NCBI RefSeq assembly: GCF_016616095.2
Contig: NZ_CP067089.2
Coordinates: 3,658,001 to 3,722,000 of the forward strand
Direction: 5' to 3'
DNA: 64,000 nucleotides
Source: Breznakiella homolactica
GTDB lineage: Bacteria; Spirochaetota; Spirochaetia; Treponematales; Breznakiellaceae
Positions 56,136-64,000 of this stretch are shown here, in pieces. The notes under the pieces were generated by a model. The model had not been told where the DNA came from and ran no database searches. It saw nothing but the letters and a program-made list of their open reading frames with translations. Position numbers and translations under genes: made by a program. Each line of letters begins with the position of its first letter. The stretch's first letter is position 1.

Positions 56136-58238
56136 TTATTTTTTCGAAGGTCCGTCGAGGTACCAGTAGCGTTTCCGCGCGAACCTTGTGCCGTTCCACC
56201 ATTTCTTAAAGAACGGAACCACCCAGCAGTCGAGACCAAACGCGCGTCCCGCGCCGCCCATGAGGAGTATGCCGCCGAAGATAAACCAGACCTGGTTCCA
56301 GGCAAACATTCCCGAGAAGGTAAACACCAGACACATAACGATGGAGACCACCGCCGCCCACCAGGTAAAGAGGCCGCCCACCATGGCAAGACCGATACAG
56401 ATCTCCACCAGGACTACCATGAGCTGGAACGCCTGGAAAGGAATCAGGGCCATGATGGTGTCCATAAAGGTCGTCCTGAACCAGGTAGCCACGGGGCCGT
56501 TCATATCGAAAATAGGCTTCGTGAGATCCCAGATCGCGCCGGACGCTGTGGATGCGGCGTCACCAGAGGCCGCGGTAACCGCGTCCGCCGCTCCCGAGGC
56601 CGCGCTGAAGGCATCCGCCGCGCCGGCCCCGAAATCGCCGAAGAGATTGTCCGCCGCTCCGCTGAAATCACCGAAGAGGTCGTCCGCTACTCCGCCGAAG
56701 TCGCCGAAAAGATCATCCGCCGGGGCGCTGAAGGCATCCGCCGCCGCGCCCGCATCACCGGAGGCGGCGCTGGTGGCATCTATTTTATCCATTCCCGCCT
56801 GGACCACACCCTGGGAGAACATCCAGCCGGATTTGGAGCCTTCGCTCCATTTGAACCAGCCTTCGCCAATTTTATTAATTCCTTCAAAAACCCACATGAG
56901 GCCCAGCCAAAGCCGGAACGGCAGCAGCCAGTAACCCCGGGTCTTGTAGGCGCCGAAACCCCGCAGCAGGGACCGGCCTTCCTTCATTTCGAGGAATTCA
57001 TGTTTGATATATTCCCAGCACTGGTTGAAACCCGCCACCCCGAAGAGGTGAACAATGTTTACCAGGTGTTTCACGCCCATGGCGAAGAACCCCGACAGTT
57101 TAATGCCCATGGCGTTGGATACGGCGTATTTGCCGCCCACGGAAACCATAAAACCGTGGAAGTTGGATTTGAATTTCTTCGTTTCCGTGCCGTTGATGGC
57201 GGCGGCGATATTGTGGGCCGCGGTCTCACCGGTCTGTGTGGCTGTTTCTACAATCTGGGGAAGGGGTTTGTTGTCTTCGATAAACCAGGTGTTGTCCCCG
57301 ACGACATACACATTTTCGTAATCGATGCTCCGCATTTCATCGGTAACCATGAGGCGGCCGCGCTTGTTTTTCGCGTTCGGGTCGCCGCTGTTTTTGCCGA
57401 AGGGGCCGTTGGAAAGGCCCAGGCGGTCGGCGAAATTAGAGCCTGATACACCGGCGGTCCAGATAAAGGTGCCGGTTTCTATGGTGGAGCCATCCTTAAC
57501 CTTTACGATCCCCGCCTCAGCGCCGACAATGGGTGTGTTGGTCATGAGCTCGGCGCCGTGTTTTTTCATGTAATTTTCGACCTTGGCCCGGAGATCCTCC
57601 TCGAGGATGGGAAGAATGCTGGCCATGGCCTCAACCACGATGATGCGGACTTCGCTCCGGTCAATAAGCCATTTTGCGCACATGGTATCGCGCCATTCCA
57701 TGAGCTCACCGGCCATTTCAATGCCCGTAAATCCCGCGCCGGCCACCACAAAGGTGAGCATTTTCTTCCGCTTTACCGGATCCTGCTCGGCTACGGCCTT
57801 TTCAAAAATATCATCAATGTGGAACCGGACCTTCATGGCGTCATCATAGGACCACAGGGTAAAGGCGTTTTCCTGGATTCCGGGAACCCCGAAAAACTCC
57901 GGCTCCGCGCCGGTACCGAGCACGAGGTAATCGTACCCGTAGGTCTTTGTGGCGGATTTCGCCTGGTTTTTCTCAAAGTCGATGGAAGCGATGGTATCAA
58001 GTTCCACCTTTACTTTGGACGCGCCGAATATCTTGGCAAAGGGTATCCGTACAGAATCGGGTTCCACCCGGTGTCCGGCTACTTCGTGGAGTTCGGTCAT
58101 GAGGGTATGAAACGGCTGCTTGTCGACAAGGGTAATGGTTACATCGTCACGTTTTTTGAATTTCTTCGCCAGTTTTTTGGCTGTTTCAATTCCGGCGTAA
58201 CCGCCCCCCAGGATCAGGATATTTTTCCCATTTCCCAT
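56136..58238 (-). CDS. ndh: Type II NADH:quinone dehydrogenase fused to a DoxX-like membrane domain
   Basis: A 700-residue fusion. Residues 1-430 match NDH-2: FAD motif LILGGGYAGIETAKKL, NAD motif VVAGAGFTGIEMAGEL (about 164-179) and VYVVGDNTWF near 313. A membrane segment (about 440-475) follows. A low-complexity Ala/Gly/Asp linker (about 485-560) contains three 12-residue units of type ADDLFGDFGGVA. Then comes a DoxX-like four-helix part (FQAFQLMVVLVEICIGLAMV, WVVPFF). The enzyme passes electrons from NADH to quinone without proton pumping. AGGAG lies 9 bases before the ATG. It precedes a polyprenyl synthase on one transcript. Confidence 0.9.
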   Translation of the reverse strand: MGNGKNILILGGGYAGIETAKKLAKKFKKRDDVTITLVDKQPFHTLMTELHEVAGHRVEPDSVRIPFAKIFGASKVKVELDTIASIDFEKNQAKSATKTYGYDYLVLGTGAEPEFFGVPGIQENAFTLWSYDDAMKVRFHIDDIFEKAVAEQDPVKRKKMLTFVVAGAGFTGIEMAGELMEWRDTMCAKWLIDRSEVRIIVVEAMASILPILEEDLRAKVENYMKKHGAELMTNTPIVGAEAGIVKVKDGSTIETGTFIWTAGVSGSNFADRLGLSNGPFGKNSGDPNAKNKRGRLMVTDEMRSIDYENVYVVGDNTWFIEDNKPLPQIVETATQTGETAAHNIAAAINGTETKKFKSNFHGFMVSVGGKYAVSNAMGIKLSGFFAMGVKHLVNIVHLFGVAGFNQCWEYIKHEFLEMKEGRSLLRGFGAYKTRGYWLLPFRLWLGLMWVFEGINKIGEGWFKWSEGSKSGWMFSQGVVQAGMDKIDATSAASGDAGAAADAFSAPADDLFGDFGGVADDLFGDFSGAADNLFGDFGAGAADAFSAASGAADAVTAASGDAASTASGAIWDLTKPIFDMNGPVATWFRTTFMDTIMALIPFQAFQLMVVLVEICIGLAMVGGLFTWWAAVVSIVMCLVFTFSGMFAWNQVWFIFGGILLMGGAGRAFGLDCWVVPFFKKWWNGTRFARKRYWYLDGPSKK

Positions 58239-58338
58239 AAAAGATTCTCCTCATAAATAATATTTGAATGGCTTTGTTTAATCACAGACTAATGGTCCGG
58301 TATTATTATTTCAAATTCTCAAACTTTTTGATATAGCC

Positions 58339-59334
58339 CTAGTAATAATGCACTTTTTCCAGGGAGGTTCCGGGAACCAAAATTATTTTATACAGAAAAA
58401 CGTCCAGGAGAATATGCTCCAGCGCAGTACCGCCCGACCGGATAAGTATATCGAATTCCGCTAAAAGTGCAATGCACCGGTCAACACAGTACAGGCTGTA
58501 CCGCCGCGCGGCCTGGCTGTAATCCTTCCGCACCCGGCTCGATCCGAGACCTATTTTTTTGTATTCAAAATCATTGGCCATCCCGGACTGGGTAAGGAGC
58601 AGATAATCCCTCAGTTTATGGAAACACCAGGAAAGGCCCGCCAGAATCGCCTGGGGCGATTCTTTTGCCGCCAGAAGGGTCCGGAGGATCTCCAGGCTTT
58701 TCTCCAGATTGCCCTCGCTGATCCGGGCGAAAAGGGTAAAGGCAGATTCTTCCCGGGAATGGGAAAGCCACTGCTCTACATCCTCCCCGCGGATAACCGA
58801 ATCCTTTCCCAGAAACAGCATGAGCCGGGAACATTCCCGCCGCAGCGCGTCGGTGTTGTTTTCCACCATTTCGAGAATAGCTTCGATGCCATCTTCCTCA
58901 ATGGTATATCCTTCCCTCCGGAAAAACCCGCTCACCCATTCGGCTTTGCGGTTCTCAAAAAGCTCCCAGAAAATACGTTTGTTATTCGGGGGGACCGCCT
59001 TTTCCAGGCGTTTGTCAGCGGAGGTCTGCTCCGATACGAGGATCAGTACCGTATCCTCCTGGGGGGATTCCATATATGAGGCGAGAAGCTCGGTTTCTTC
59101 CTTCTTTTTGAGGGATTCAATGTTTTTTATCTGAATAAGCCGGGCATCCGAAAACAGGCAGCCGTTTCTGAGCACGGAGACAATATCCCCCAGCGGCGTT
59201 TCGCCCGCGTAAAAGGACTGTTCCTCCGGCGGCGTGCCGTACTGTTTATGCATGGCGGCCCGGATTTCCTGCACCGCGTCCTGGCGTTCCCCTATCTCGG
59301 GACCGAGAAAGAGGAGGCATTTTCCCTGAGCCAT
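58339..59334 (-). CDS. holA: DNA polymerase III delta subunit
   Basis: A 331-residue clamp-loader subunit. It carries the N-terminal AAA-like fold typical of HolA (KCLLFLGPEIGERQDAVQEI, LQIKNIESL-type strand at ARLIQIKNIESLKKK, VLILVSEQTSADKRLEK) without a functional P-loop. The helical C-terminal collar contains AILAGLSWCFHKLRDYLLL and YSQAARRYSL. HolA opens the sliding clamp with the gamma complex. It begins 3 bases after the lexA stop, the last gene of the NtrY-NtrX-LexA-HolA run. The 100 bases downstream (58239-58338) hold no clear terminator. Confidence 0.9.
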   Translation of the reverse strand: MAQGKCLLFLGPEIGERQDAVQEIRAAMHKQYGTPPEEQSFYAGETPLGDIVSVLRNGCLFSDARLIQIKNIESLKKKEETELLASYMESPQEDTVLILVSEQTSADKRLEKAVPPNNKRIFWELFENRKAEWVSGFFRREGYTIEEDGIEAILEMVENNTDALRRECSRLMLFLGKDSVIRGEDVEQWLSHSREESAFTLFARISEGNLEKSLEILRTLLAAKESPQAILAGLSWCFHKLRDYLLLTQSGMANDFEYKKIGLGSSRVRKDYSQAARRYSLYCVDRCIALLAEFDILIRSGGTALEHILLDVFLYKIILVPGTSLEKVHYY

Positions 59335-59337
59335 GGT

Positions 59338-59952
59338 TTACGAGCCGCAGCTGCGGTAGACCCCCGCAAGCCGTCCTATGACCCGGACATCCTGACTGTA
59401 TATCGGAGAGAAATCGGGGTTTTCCGCCTGCAGCCGTACCCGGTTGCTTTCCTTGAAAAACCGCTTCAGGGTTACCGCTTCGTCAACCACGGCTACGGCA
59501 ATCTCGCCGTTTTGAACAATATCCTGTTTTTCAATCAGCGCCAGGTCGCCGTCCATGATACCGGCCTGGATCATGGAATCGCCCCGTACCTTCAGCACAA
59601 AGTAATCCCGGTTCTTTTTGAGAAATGAATTGTGTATGGGAAAAGTCCCCTCACAGTTTTCTTCGGACAGAATGGGTTTCCCCGCCGCGACGGTTCCCAG
59701 GATCGGAAGACGGACAAACAGTTCGTCGTCGCTGTCCCCGGTGTTCCTGATAACCTCCATGGTTCTGGAGCGTTTACCGCCGTTTTTGAGGCGCCCTTTT
59801 TTCTTGAGCGCATCCACGTGGTCGTACGCACCCTTGACCGAAATGCCGAAAAAATCCGCTATCTCCCGGATTGTCGGGGGATAGGCATGGGTACTGATGT
59901 ACTCCGTGATGAAGGCTAGCACTTCCCGTTGCCGTTCGGTGAGTTCTTTCAT
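59338..59952 (-). CDS. lexA: LexA SOS repressor
   Basis: A 204-residue repressor of the SOS response. The N-terminal winged helix has YPPTIREIADFFGISVKGAY. The S24 autoprotease domain has the Ala90-Gly91 cleavage site in GTVAAGKP, catalytic Ser126 in VRGDSMIQAG and Lys163 in AVTLKRFF, all intact, so self-cleavage on RecA filaments is expected. It is internal to an operon: the start overlaps the ntrX stop by 4 bases and no own promoter or SOS box is visible immediately upstream. Autoregulation through a local box is therefore unlikely. The genes it controls are not in view. Confidence 0.93.
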   Translation of the reverse strand: MKELTERQREVLAFITEYISTHAYPPTIREIADFFGISVKGAYDHVDALKKKGRLKNGGKRSRTMEVIRNTGDSDDELFVRLPILGTVAAGKPILSEENCEGTFPIHNSFLKKNRDYFVLKVRGDSMIQAGIMDGDLALIEKQDIVQNGEIAVAVVDEAVTLKRFFKESNRVRLQAENPDFSPIYSQDVRVIGRLAGVYRSCGS

Positions 59953-61340
59953 CGTTCTGTCCTTATACCGTATTTTCTTAATTTTGCGTGGAGGTTACTG
60001 GGATAGATCCCGATATCCTCCGCCGTTTTGGATATGATATACCCATTTTGTGAAAATTTGTAAGTTAAATAACTTTTTTCAAATAATTCTTTTGCTTCAT
60101 TATATCCTACATTGAATATACCAGATGGAAGCTCGGAATTAAAGCTTTTTGAGATATTTTTTTCCTCTTTTTCCGGCGCGCCTCCGAGGGGCCTCTGCAT
60201 CAGGTTGGCGATCATTTCGACCCCGATGGTTCCGCTTCCGGCCATCACAGCGATCCGTTCCGCCAGATTTTTAAGTTCCCGTATGTTGCCGGGCCAATTA
60301 TAGCTTGAAAAGAATTCCGTTATTTCCGGGGTGAAATTTATTTTTTCCGCCCCCAGCTCGGAGAGAAAATGGTTGAGCAGCATGGGGATGTCTTCCGGAC
60401 GATCCCGCAGGGGAGGCATAAAAATCGGAATGACGTTAAGCCGGAAGAAAAGATCCTGCCTGAACCGGCCGGCTTCGCACTCTTTTTCGAGATCCTTGTT
60501 TGTGGCGGCCACCACCCGTACATCCACGGTAATGGTTTTTTCGCCCCCGACCCGTTCTATGGTTTGTTCCTGCAGGACCCGGAGTACCTTCGCCTGGGCG
60601 GAAAGGGACATATCGCCGATCTCATCGAGGAAGAGGGTGCCCCCGGAGGCAATCTCAAAACGGCCTTTCCGGGTTGCTATGGCGTCGGTAAAGGCCCCTT
60701 TCTCATGGCCGAAAAGTTCGCTTTCTATCAGGGTATCGGGAATGGCGGCGCAGTTTACCTCAACAAAGGCCTTTCCCGCCCGTGAAGAGCCGTTGTGGAT
60801 TGCCCGGGCGACCAGTTCCTTGCCGGTCCCGTTTTCACCGGTAATCAGTATCCGGGCATCGCTGCCGGCGGCCTGTTTTATCATGGTTTTTACCTGATGT
60901 ATGCCCTTGCTGGTACCGATAATTTCATCCTTGGGTATTACCGCGTGTTTGCGGAGGTCCGTATTTTCTTCCTTTAATTTCTGAATTGTCAGGGCATTGC
61001 GGCAGACCGTGAGAACCTTATCCAGGGAAAGGGGTTTTTCCAGAAAATCGAAAGCCCCGAGTTTTACCGCCCGGACAGCCATATCCACATTGGCGTGGCC
61101 CGAAATCATGACCACCTCAAGGTCGGACCAGCGGGATTTTATCCGTTCCAGGGCTTCCAGCCCACCCAGATTCGGGAGCAGTACATCGAGAAAAACAAGG
61201 TTGATGGTTTCGTTTTCCAGGACCTCCAGACCAATGACGGCATCCTCCGCGGTAAACACCCGGTACTTTTCATCCTCCAGAATCGAGGCAAGGGTAGTGC
61301 GGATTCCCTGTTCATCATCGATTATCAGAATTGCCGTCAT
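59949..61340 (-). CDS. ntrX: NtrX-type response regulator with AAA+ domain and altered GAFTGA loop
   Basis: A 463-residue protein. The receiver domain has Asp52 in LVFLDVLLP and the conserved Lys in DFLEKPLS. The AAA+ domain has Walker A ITGENGTGKELVAR (168-), Walker B GTLFLDEIGD and the R-finger block FFRLNVIPI. The short HTH at the C-terminus (IGIYPSNLHAKLRKYGI) is of NtrX type. The loop that normally reads GAFTGA and touches sigma-54 reads GAFTDA here (residues 215-220, Asp at 219). This change usually weakens sigma-54 activation, so it may act differently. Overlaps ntrY and lexA by 4 bases each. Confidence 0.92.
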   Translation of the reverse strand: MTAILIIDDEQGIRTTLASILEDEKYRVFTAEDAVIGLEVLENETINLVFLDVLLPNLGGLEALERIKSRWSDLEVVMISGHANVDMAVRAVKLGAFDFLEKPLSLDKVLTVCRNALTIQKLKEENTDLRKHAVIPKDEIIGTSKGIHQVKTMIKQAAGSDARILITGENGTGKELVARAIHNGSSRAGKAFVEVNCAAIPDTLIESELFGHEKGAFTDAIATRKGRFEIASGGTLFLDEIGDMSLSAQAKVLRVLQEQTIERVGGEKTITVDVRVVAATNKDLEKECEAGRFRQDLFFRLNVIPIFMPPLRDRPEDIPMLLNHFLSELGAEKINFTPEITEFFSSYNWPGNIRELKNLAERIAVMAGSGTIGVEMIANLMQRPLGGAPEKEEKNISKSFNSELPSGIFNVGYNEAKELFEKSYLTYKFSQNGYIISKTAEDIGIYPSNLHAKLRKYGIRTER

Positions 61341-63160
61341 TCCGTATCCTTTGCTTCCTGGTCGTTAGAGCCGTCCATGGGCAGATCTATAAAGAAGGTC
61401 GTGCCCATTCCTTCGGCGGAATTAAACCAGATTGTTCCCCCATGGTCTGTTACGATCCGTTCCACAATAGGAAGCCCCAGACCGGTACCTGATTCCTTGG
61501 TTGTAAAATAGGGAGTAAAAATCTTGGATTGTTCTGATTCGGGAATACCTTTCCCGGCGTCTTTTATACTTAGTCTACAATAACGGCTGTCCCGCTTTTT
61601 GACAAGGTCGGTTCTTATTTCCACCGGTCCGCTGCCGTGCATGGCGTCTATGGCGTTGATTATCAGATTGGTAAGTACCTGGGTGATATGGCGGCGGTCA
61701 ATTTTGACGGATATTCCCCGGCTGACGTGGTCCGTAATAAAGGTAATTCCGGGATAGGAACTTCGGTAGGGAGAAATGGTTTCTTCTATTGATTCGCCGA
61801 TTTTTACCGTGGACAGCGACGGTTCAATGGGTTTTGATAAGGTGCGGAATTCCGTAAGCAGGGTCGAGAGGCTCTCAACCTCCTGGATGATGGCAAGCAT
61901 GGAGTTTTCCAGGATTTCGCCTACCTGTTCGGGCTCGTTCCTCCACCGGCGGAGCACCCGTTCCGCGGAAAGCCGTATGGGGGTAAGGGGATTTTTTATT
62001 TCATGGGCCAGCTGCTGGGCCATGTTCTGCCAGATCGAGATTTTTTCCGCCTTGACCAGGGCGTTTTGGGACTGTTCCAGGTCCCGGACCATGGAATTGA
62101 ATGACGCGATAAGGCGTCCCAGTTCATCCTTCGGCCGGGACAGGATCTGGATGGAAAAATCCCCTTCGGCGACCCGCTGGGTGGCTTCGGAGAGTTCCAC
62201 AATAGGCTGGGTTACTTTGCTGCTTAAGGTGATGGCGATGATAATGGTCATAAGCAGGGTCGGGAAAAAAAAGACCCCGTAGTAGAACAGCAGTATGGTT
62301 TTCAGCTGGGACCGAACGGCGGCAATGGCCTCAAACCGCCGTATTTCCGTATCCACGATTTCAACATTGCTGTCGAACCTGTCACCGAGGCCGTAACTGA
62401 CCACCCGAAGCAGCGAATCCGGGCCCCGCTCTCCGGCGGAAAACGTTATATACCGGATAATATCCGTATCCCGGGGAATTTCCCTGAGAACAAATCCCTG
62501 CTTTGTCCCCGGCGGCGATAGGAGGCGCTGTTCCGGGGGCCCGGCATAGCTTACGGGCTCCCAGGAGCCGCTTTCCTGCAGTTCAAAGTCCTGGAGCGCC
62601 GCCAGATCGGGATCGACGGCCGCCAGCAGGCGTTCCGCGCTGAAATTATCCCCGGGAATTTCCTGCATCCCCGGAGGGTACAGAACACTGTCCAGATCTT
62701 TTTCCCGGACCGTCCGTTCCAGGGCTTCCAGCCGGTAATGGTAAGAATCCAGGGCAAAATCCTGTCCGATGGTCAGCGCCTCCCGGATTTTCATGTTTTC
62801 CCATATCCTGACGACTTCATAGAAAAACTGGGTTGTGATAATTGTCGCCGGCGCCGCCGCCAGGAGCGCGACGATGATAAAATACCTCAGAACCCGGGAT
62901 TGAAACCGGCTTCCGGCCCGCCGGGTTACCAGGTCCCTGATGAGATATACAATGGAGATGCTTAAGAAAATCAGCAGCACCACCGGAATTGTCAGAAGAA
63001 TGACAAAATTAAGCGTGTCCGGCGGCTTGCTCTCCAGAAGCGGTTCCATAAAGAAATTTCTGGAAAATAAAATCGTTAAGACGCAGAGGAGAAAATAAAC
63101 GAATAACAGGGCCCGGATGCTTATTATGGAATGTTTCGGCTGTGTCCGGACGGTATTCAT
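61337..63160 (-). CDS. ntrY: NtrY-type membrane sensor histidine kinase
   Basis: A 607-residue kinase. About four membrane segments lie in the first 310 residues (LLFVYFLLCVLTILFSRNFF, FVILLTIPVVLLIFLSISIV, YFIIVALLAAAPATIITTQF, LLFYYGVFFFPTLLMTIIIA) with an extracytoplasmic sensor between the third and fourth. HAMP (VTQPIVELSEATQRVAEGDF), a PAS-poor linker, the H-box LAHEIKNPLTPIRLSAERVL and N/G boxes NLIINAIDAM and GTGLGLPIVERIV follow. It phosphorylates NtrX. In other bacteria the pair reacts to nitrogen, redox or envelope signals. No clear Shine-Dalgarno lies before ATG 63160. Confidence 0.93.
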   Translation of the reverse strand: MNTVRTQPKHSIISIRALLFVYFLLCVLTILFSRNFFMEPLLESKPPDTLNFVILLTIPVVLLIFLSISIVYLIRDLVTRRAGSRFQSRVLRYFIIVALLAAAPATIITTQFFYEVVRIWENMKIREALTIGQDFALDSYHYRLEALERTVREKDLDSVLYPPGMQEIPGDNFSAERLLAAVDPDLAALQDFELQESGSWEPVSYAGPPEQRLLSPPGTKQGFVLREIPRDTDIIRYITFSAGERGPDSLLRVVSYGLGDRFDSNVEIVDTEIRRFEAIAAVRSQLKTILLFYYGVFFFPTLLMTIIIAITLSSKVTQPIVELSEATQRVAEGDFSIQILSRPKDELGRLIASFNSMVRDLEQSQNALVKAEKISIWQNMAQQLAHEIKNPLTPIRLSAERVLRRWRNEPEQVGEILENSMLAIIQEVESLSTLLTEFRTLSKPIEPSLSTVKIGESIEETISPYRSSYPGITFITDHVSRGISVKIDRRHITQVLTNLIINAIDAMHGSGPVEIRTDLVKKRDSRYCRLSIKDAGKGIPESEQSKIFTPYFTTKESGTGLGLPIVERIVTDHGGTIWFNSAEGMGTTFFIDLPMDGSNDQEAKDTE

Positions 63161-63180
63161 GTACTGTGCGCTTTATTTTG

Positions 63181-63234
63181 AACCGCCTGGTGTAATACCC
63201 CGGACCAAGCTCCGCGATATTAAACCAGGCGGTT
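63181..63234. repeat. Inverted repeat before ntrY
   Basis: AACCGCCTGGT (63181-63191) and ACCAGGCGGTT (63224-63234) are perfect 11-base arms 32 bases apart, between the ntrY start and the hairpin array. Possible operator or large hairpin. Confidence 0.6.
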
Positions 63235-63250
63235 TAATAAAATTCCTTGC

Positions 63251-63350
63251 GAAACGAGCCTCCGTTTCGTAAAGACCATTCGATAAAGATACTTCGAACA
63301 GAAGGTTCGGCAGACCAAAGGTCTGACAGAGCTCTGCTCTGCGGAGGCTC
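63251..63350. repeat. Array of short hairpins downstream of the HPr gene
   Basis: Perfect small stems follow one another: GAAACG/CGTTTC (63251-63268), CAGACC-AAA-GGTCTG (63311-63325) and CAGAGC-TCT-GCTCTG (63327-63341). An outer pair CGAGCCTCCG (63255-63264) / CGGAGGCTC (63342-63350) encloses the whole block and touches the HPr stop codon. The triloop style matches the tails of the palindromic repeats. Confidence 0.65.
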
Positions 63351-63615
63351 ATTCTTCCTCAAATTTTGAGTTAAAGAGACGGACCACCGCTTCCACGGCT
63401 TCCTGTTCGTCCTCGCCTTCGGCAATAACCCGTATTTCGCTGCCGTAGCTTGCCCCCAGGGTGATGATACCCATGATGGATTTGGCGTTGATCCGGTCAT
63501 TGTCCTTTTCCAGGTAAATATTGGATTTAAAATCCTTGGTAGTCTGCACCAGCATGGCTGCGGGCCGGGCATGGATACCGGCTCTATTCTGTATGGTAAC
63601 AATCTTTTCAAACAT
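63349..63615 (-). CDS. ptsH: HPr-family phosphocarrier protein
   Basis: An 88-residue HPr. The phosphorylated His15 lies in AGIHARPAAM and the regulatory Ser46 in NAKSIMGIITLG, both intact. AAGGA lies 6 bases before the ATG. It is encoded 10 bases after HPr kinase, so the pair is cotranscribed. Enzyme I and sugar EII genes are not in the window. A plausible local client is the EIIA domain of the antiporter at 51652-53793. The role may be regulatory rather than sugar transport (inference). Cytoplasmic. Confidence 0.95.
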   Translation of the reverse strand: MFEKIVTIQNRAGIHARPAAMLVQTTKDFKSNIYLEKDNDRINAKSIMGIITLGASYGSEIRVIAEGEDEQEAVEAVVRLFNSKFEEE

Positions 63616-63625
63616 GCCTTTTCCT

Positions 63626-64000
63626 TTAAATTATATCTTCCTGGCCGAAATAGACCGAACGGGCCGTGTCGCTTTCGATCCATTTGAGAATATTCTGGTT
63701 GAATTCCTTGGCGGAATTGTATCCCATTTTTTTGAGCCGCTCGTTCATGGCGGCGGTTTCGATTATCACGGGAATGTTGCGTCCGGGTTTTACGGGGATT
63801 TCCAGTTTGGGAACGGAAACCCCAAGGATTTCCTCAAACTTTTCCTCGGTTCCCAAACGGTCGTATATTTTTTCCGAGTCCCATTCTTCCAGGCGGACCA
63901 CGAGCTGGATCTGTTTCTTGTCCCGGATCGCGCCGACGCCGAAAAGGTGGGTAATGTTGATAATCCCCAGTCCCCGGATTTCCATGTGGTGGCCGATTAT
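63626..64000 (-). CDS. hprK: HPr kinase/phosphorylase, C-terminal part (cut by window edge)
   Basis: The visible 124 codons are read from the right edge without a start: IIGHHMEIRGLGIINITHLF, the family's K-loop-side signature, then GVGAIRDKKQIQLVVRLEEW and PVKPGRNIPVIIETAAMNER. These match the C-terminal third of HprK, which phosphorylates HPr at Ser46 with ATP or pyrophosphate and reverses the reaction. The Walker A and catalytic His part lies beyond 64000. The ATG at 63985 is internal and not the start. Confidence 0.93.
   Translation of the reverse strand: MIGHHMEIRGLGIINITHLFGVGAIRDKKQIQLVVRLEEWDSEKIYDRLGTEEKFEEILGVSVPKLEIPVKPGRNIPVIIETAAMNERLKKMGYNSAKEFNQNILKWIESDTARSVYFGQEDII

Overview
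The window reads as chromosomal DNA of a spirochaete. It carries a FliG-type flagellar switch paralogue, an HPr kinase with a serine-regulated HPr but no sugar PTS enzymes nearby, many Sec/lipobox lipoproteins, a GatB-like protein fused to an asparaginase-like domain, and genes of the kind found together in Treponema. Base composition is well above that of T. pallidum or T. denticola. My best inference is a GC-richer Treponema such as the termite-gut lineage; this rests on memory of gene families, not on a search. Coding density is high, with about 50 protein genes (two cut by the window edges) and one tRNA. No rRNA, CRISPR, phage or transposase genes were seen.

Layout. 1-4145 (minus): start of smc, then a cluster of two tandem HExxH lipoproteins around a small secreted protein. 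4312-6705 (plus): GatB/asparaginase fusion, closed by a strong UUCG terminator. 6755-8548 (minus): large unknown membrane-anchored protein. 8549-9127: gene-free, holding two copies of a long palindromic repeat. 9128-12841 (plus): TPR lipoprotein, DHH phosphoesterase and TraB family operon. 12945-20221 (minus): DUF5362-RDD-SpoIIM-DUF4129-DUF4350-MoxR-DUF58 operon, a MoxR/VWA-like envelope system. 20378-24006 (minus): coupled half-transporter ABC pair. 24096-24168: tRNA-Thr(CGT). 24392-25859 (plus): MarR regulator and lipid kinase. 25905-28806 (minus): two cyclic-nucleotide-domain proteins and an amidohydrolase. 29068-37798: PHP phosphoesterase, ComM, UDPGP-type nucleotidyltransferase, DUF3783, M16C protease and FliG paralogue. 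38013-41024 (plus): PocR-AraC regulator, corrinoid protein and G3E GTPase. 41070-44484 (minus): DEAD-box helicase and sugar-ABC ATPase, with further repeat copies at 42956-43267 and 44562-44757. 45057-53793 (plus): glycoside hydrolase, Ppx/GppA, Ppk1, RlmI-like methyltransferase and a CPA2 antiporter fused to PTS EIIA. 53909-54238: AT-rich orphan. 54410-58238 (minus): MntP, then NDH-2 with a polyprenyl synthase. 58339-63160 (minus): NtrY-NtrX-LexA-HolA operon. 63349-64000 (minus): HprK-HPr.

Points that stand out. (1) A dispersed family of about 180-310 bp palindromic elements with a constant loop, whose inner stem differs completely between copies yet stays perfectly self-complementary. (2) The GatB-asparaginase fusion, in which both halves have lost landmark catalytic residues. 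(3) A recurrent promoter architecture in which a sigma70-type -10 box lies only 6-9 bases before an ATG that has no Shine-Dalgarno sequence, suggesting leaderless mRNAs. (4) A corrinoid protein with a PocR regulator and G3E GTPase but no methyltransferase. (5) A PTS output (HprK, HPr, EIIA on an antiporter) pointing to ion-transport control.
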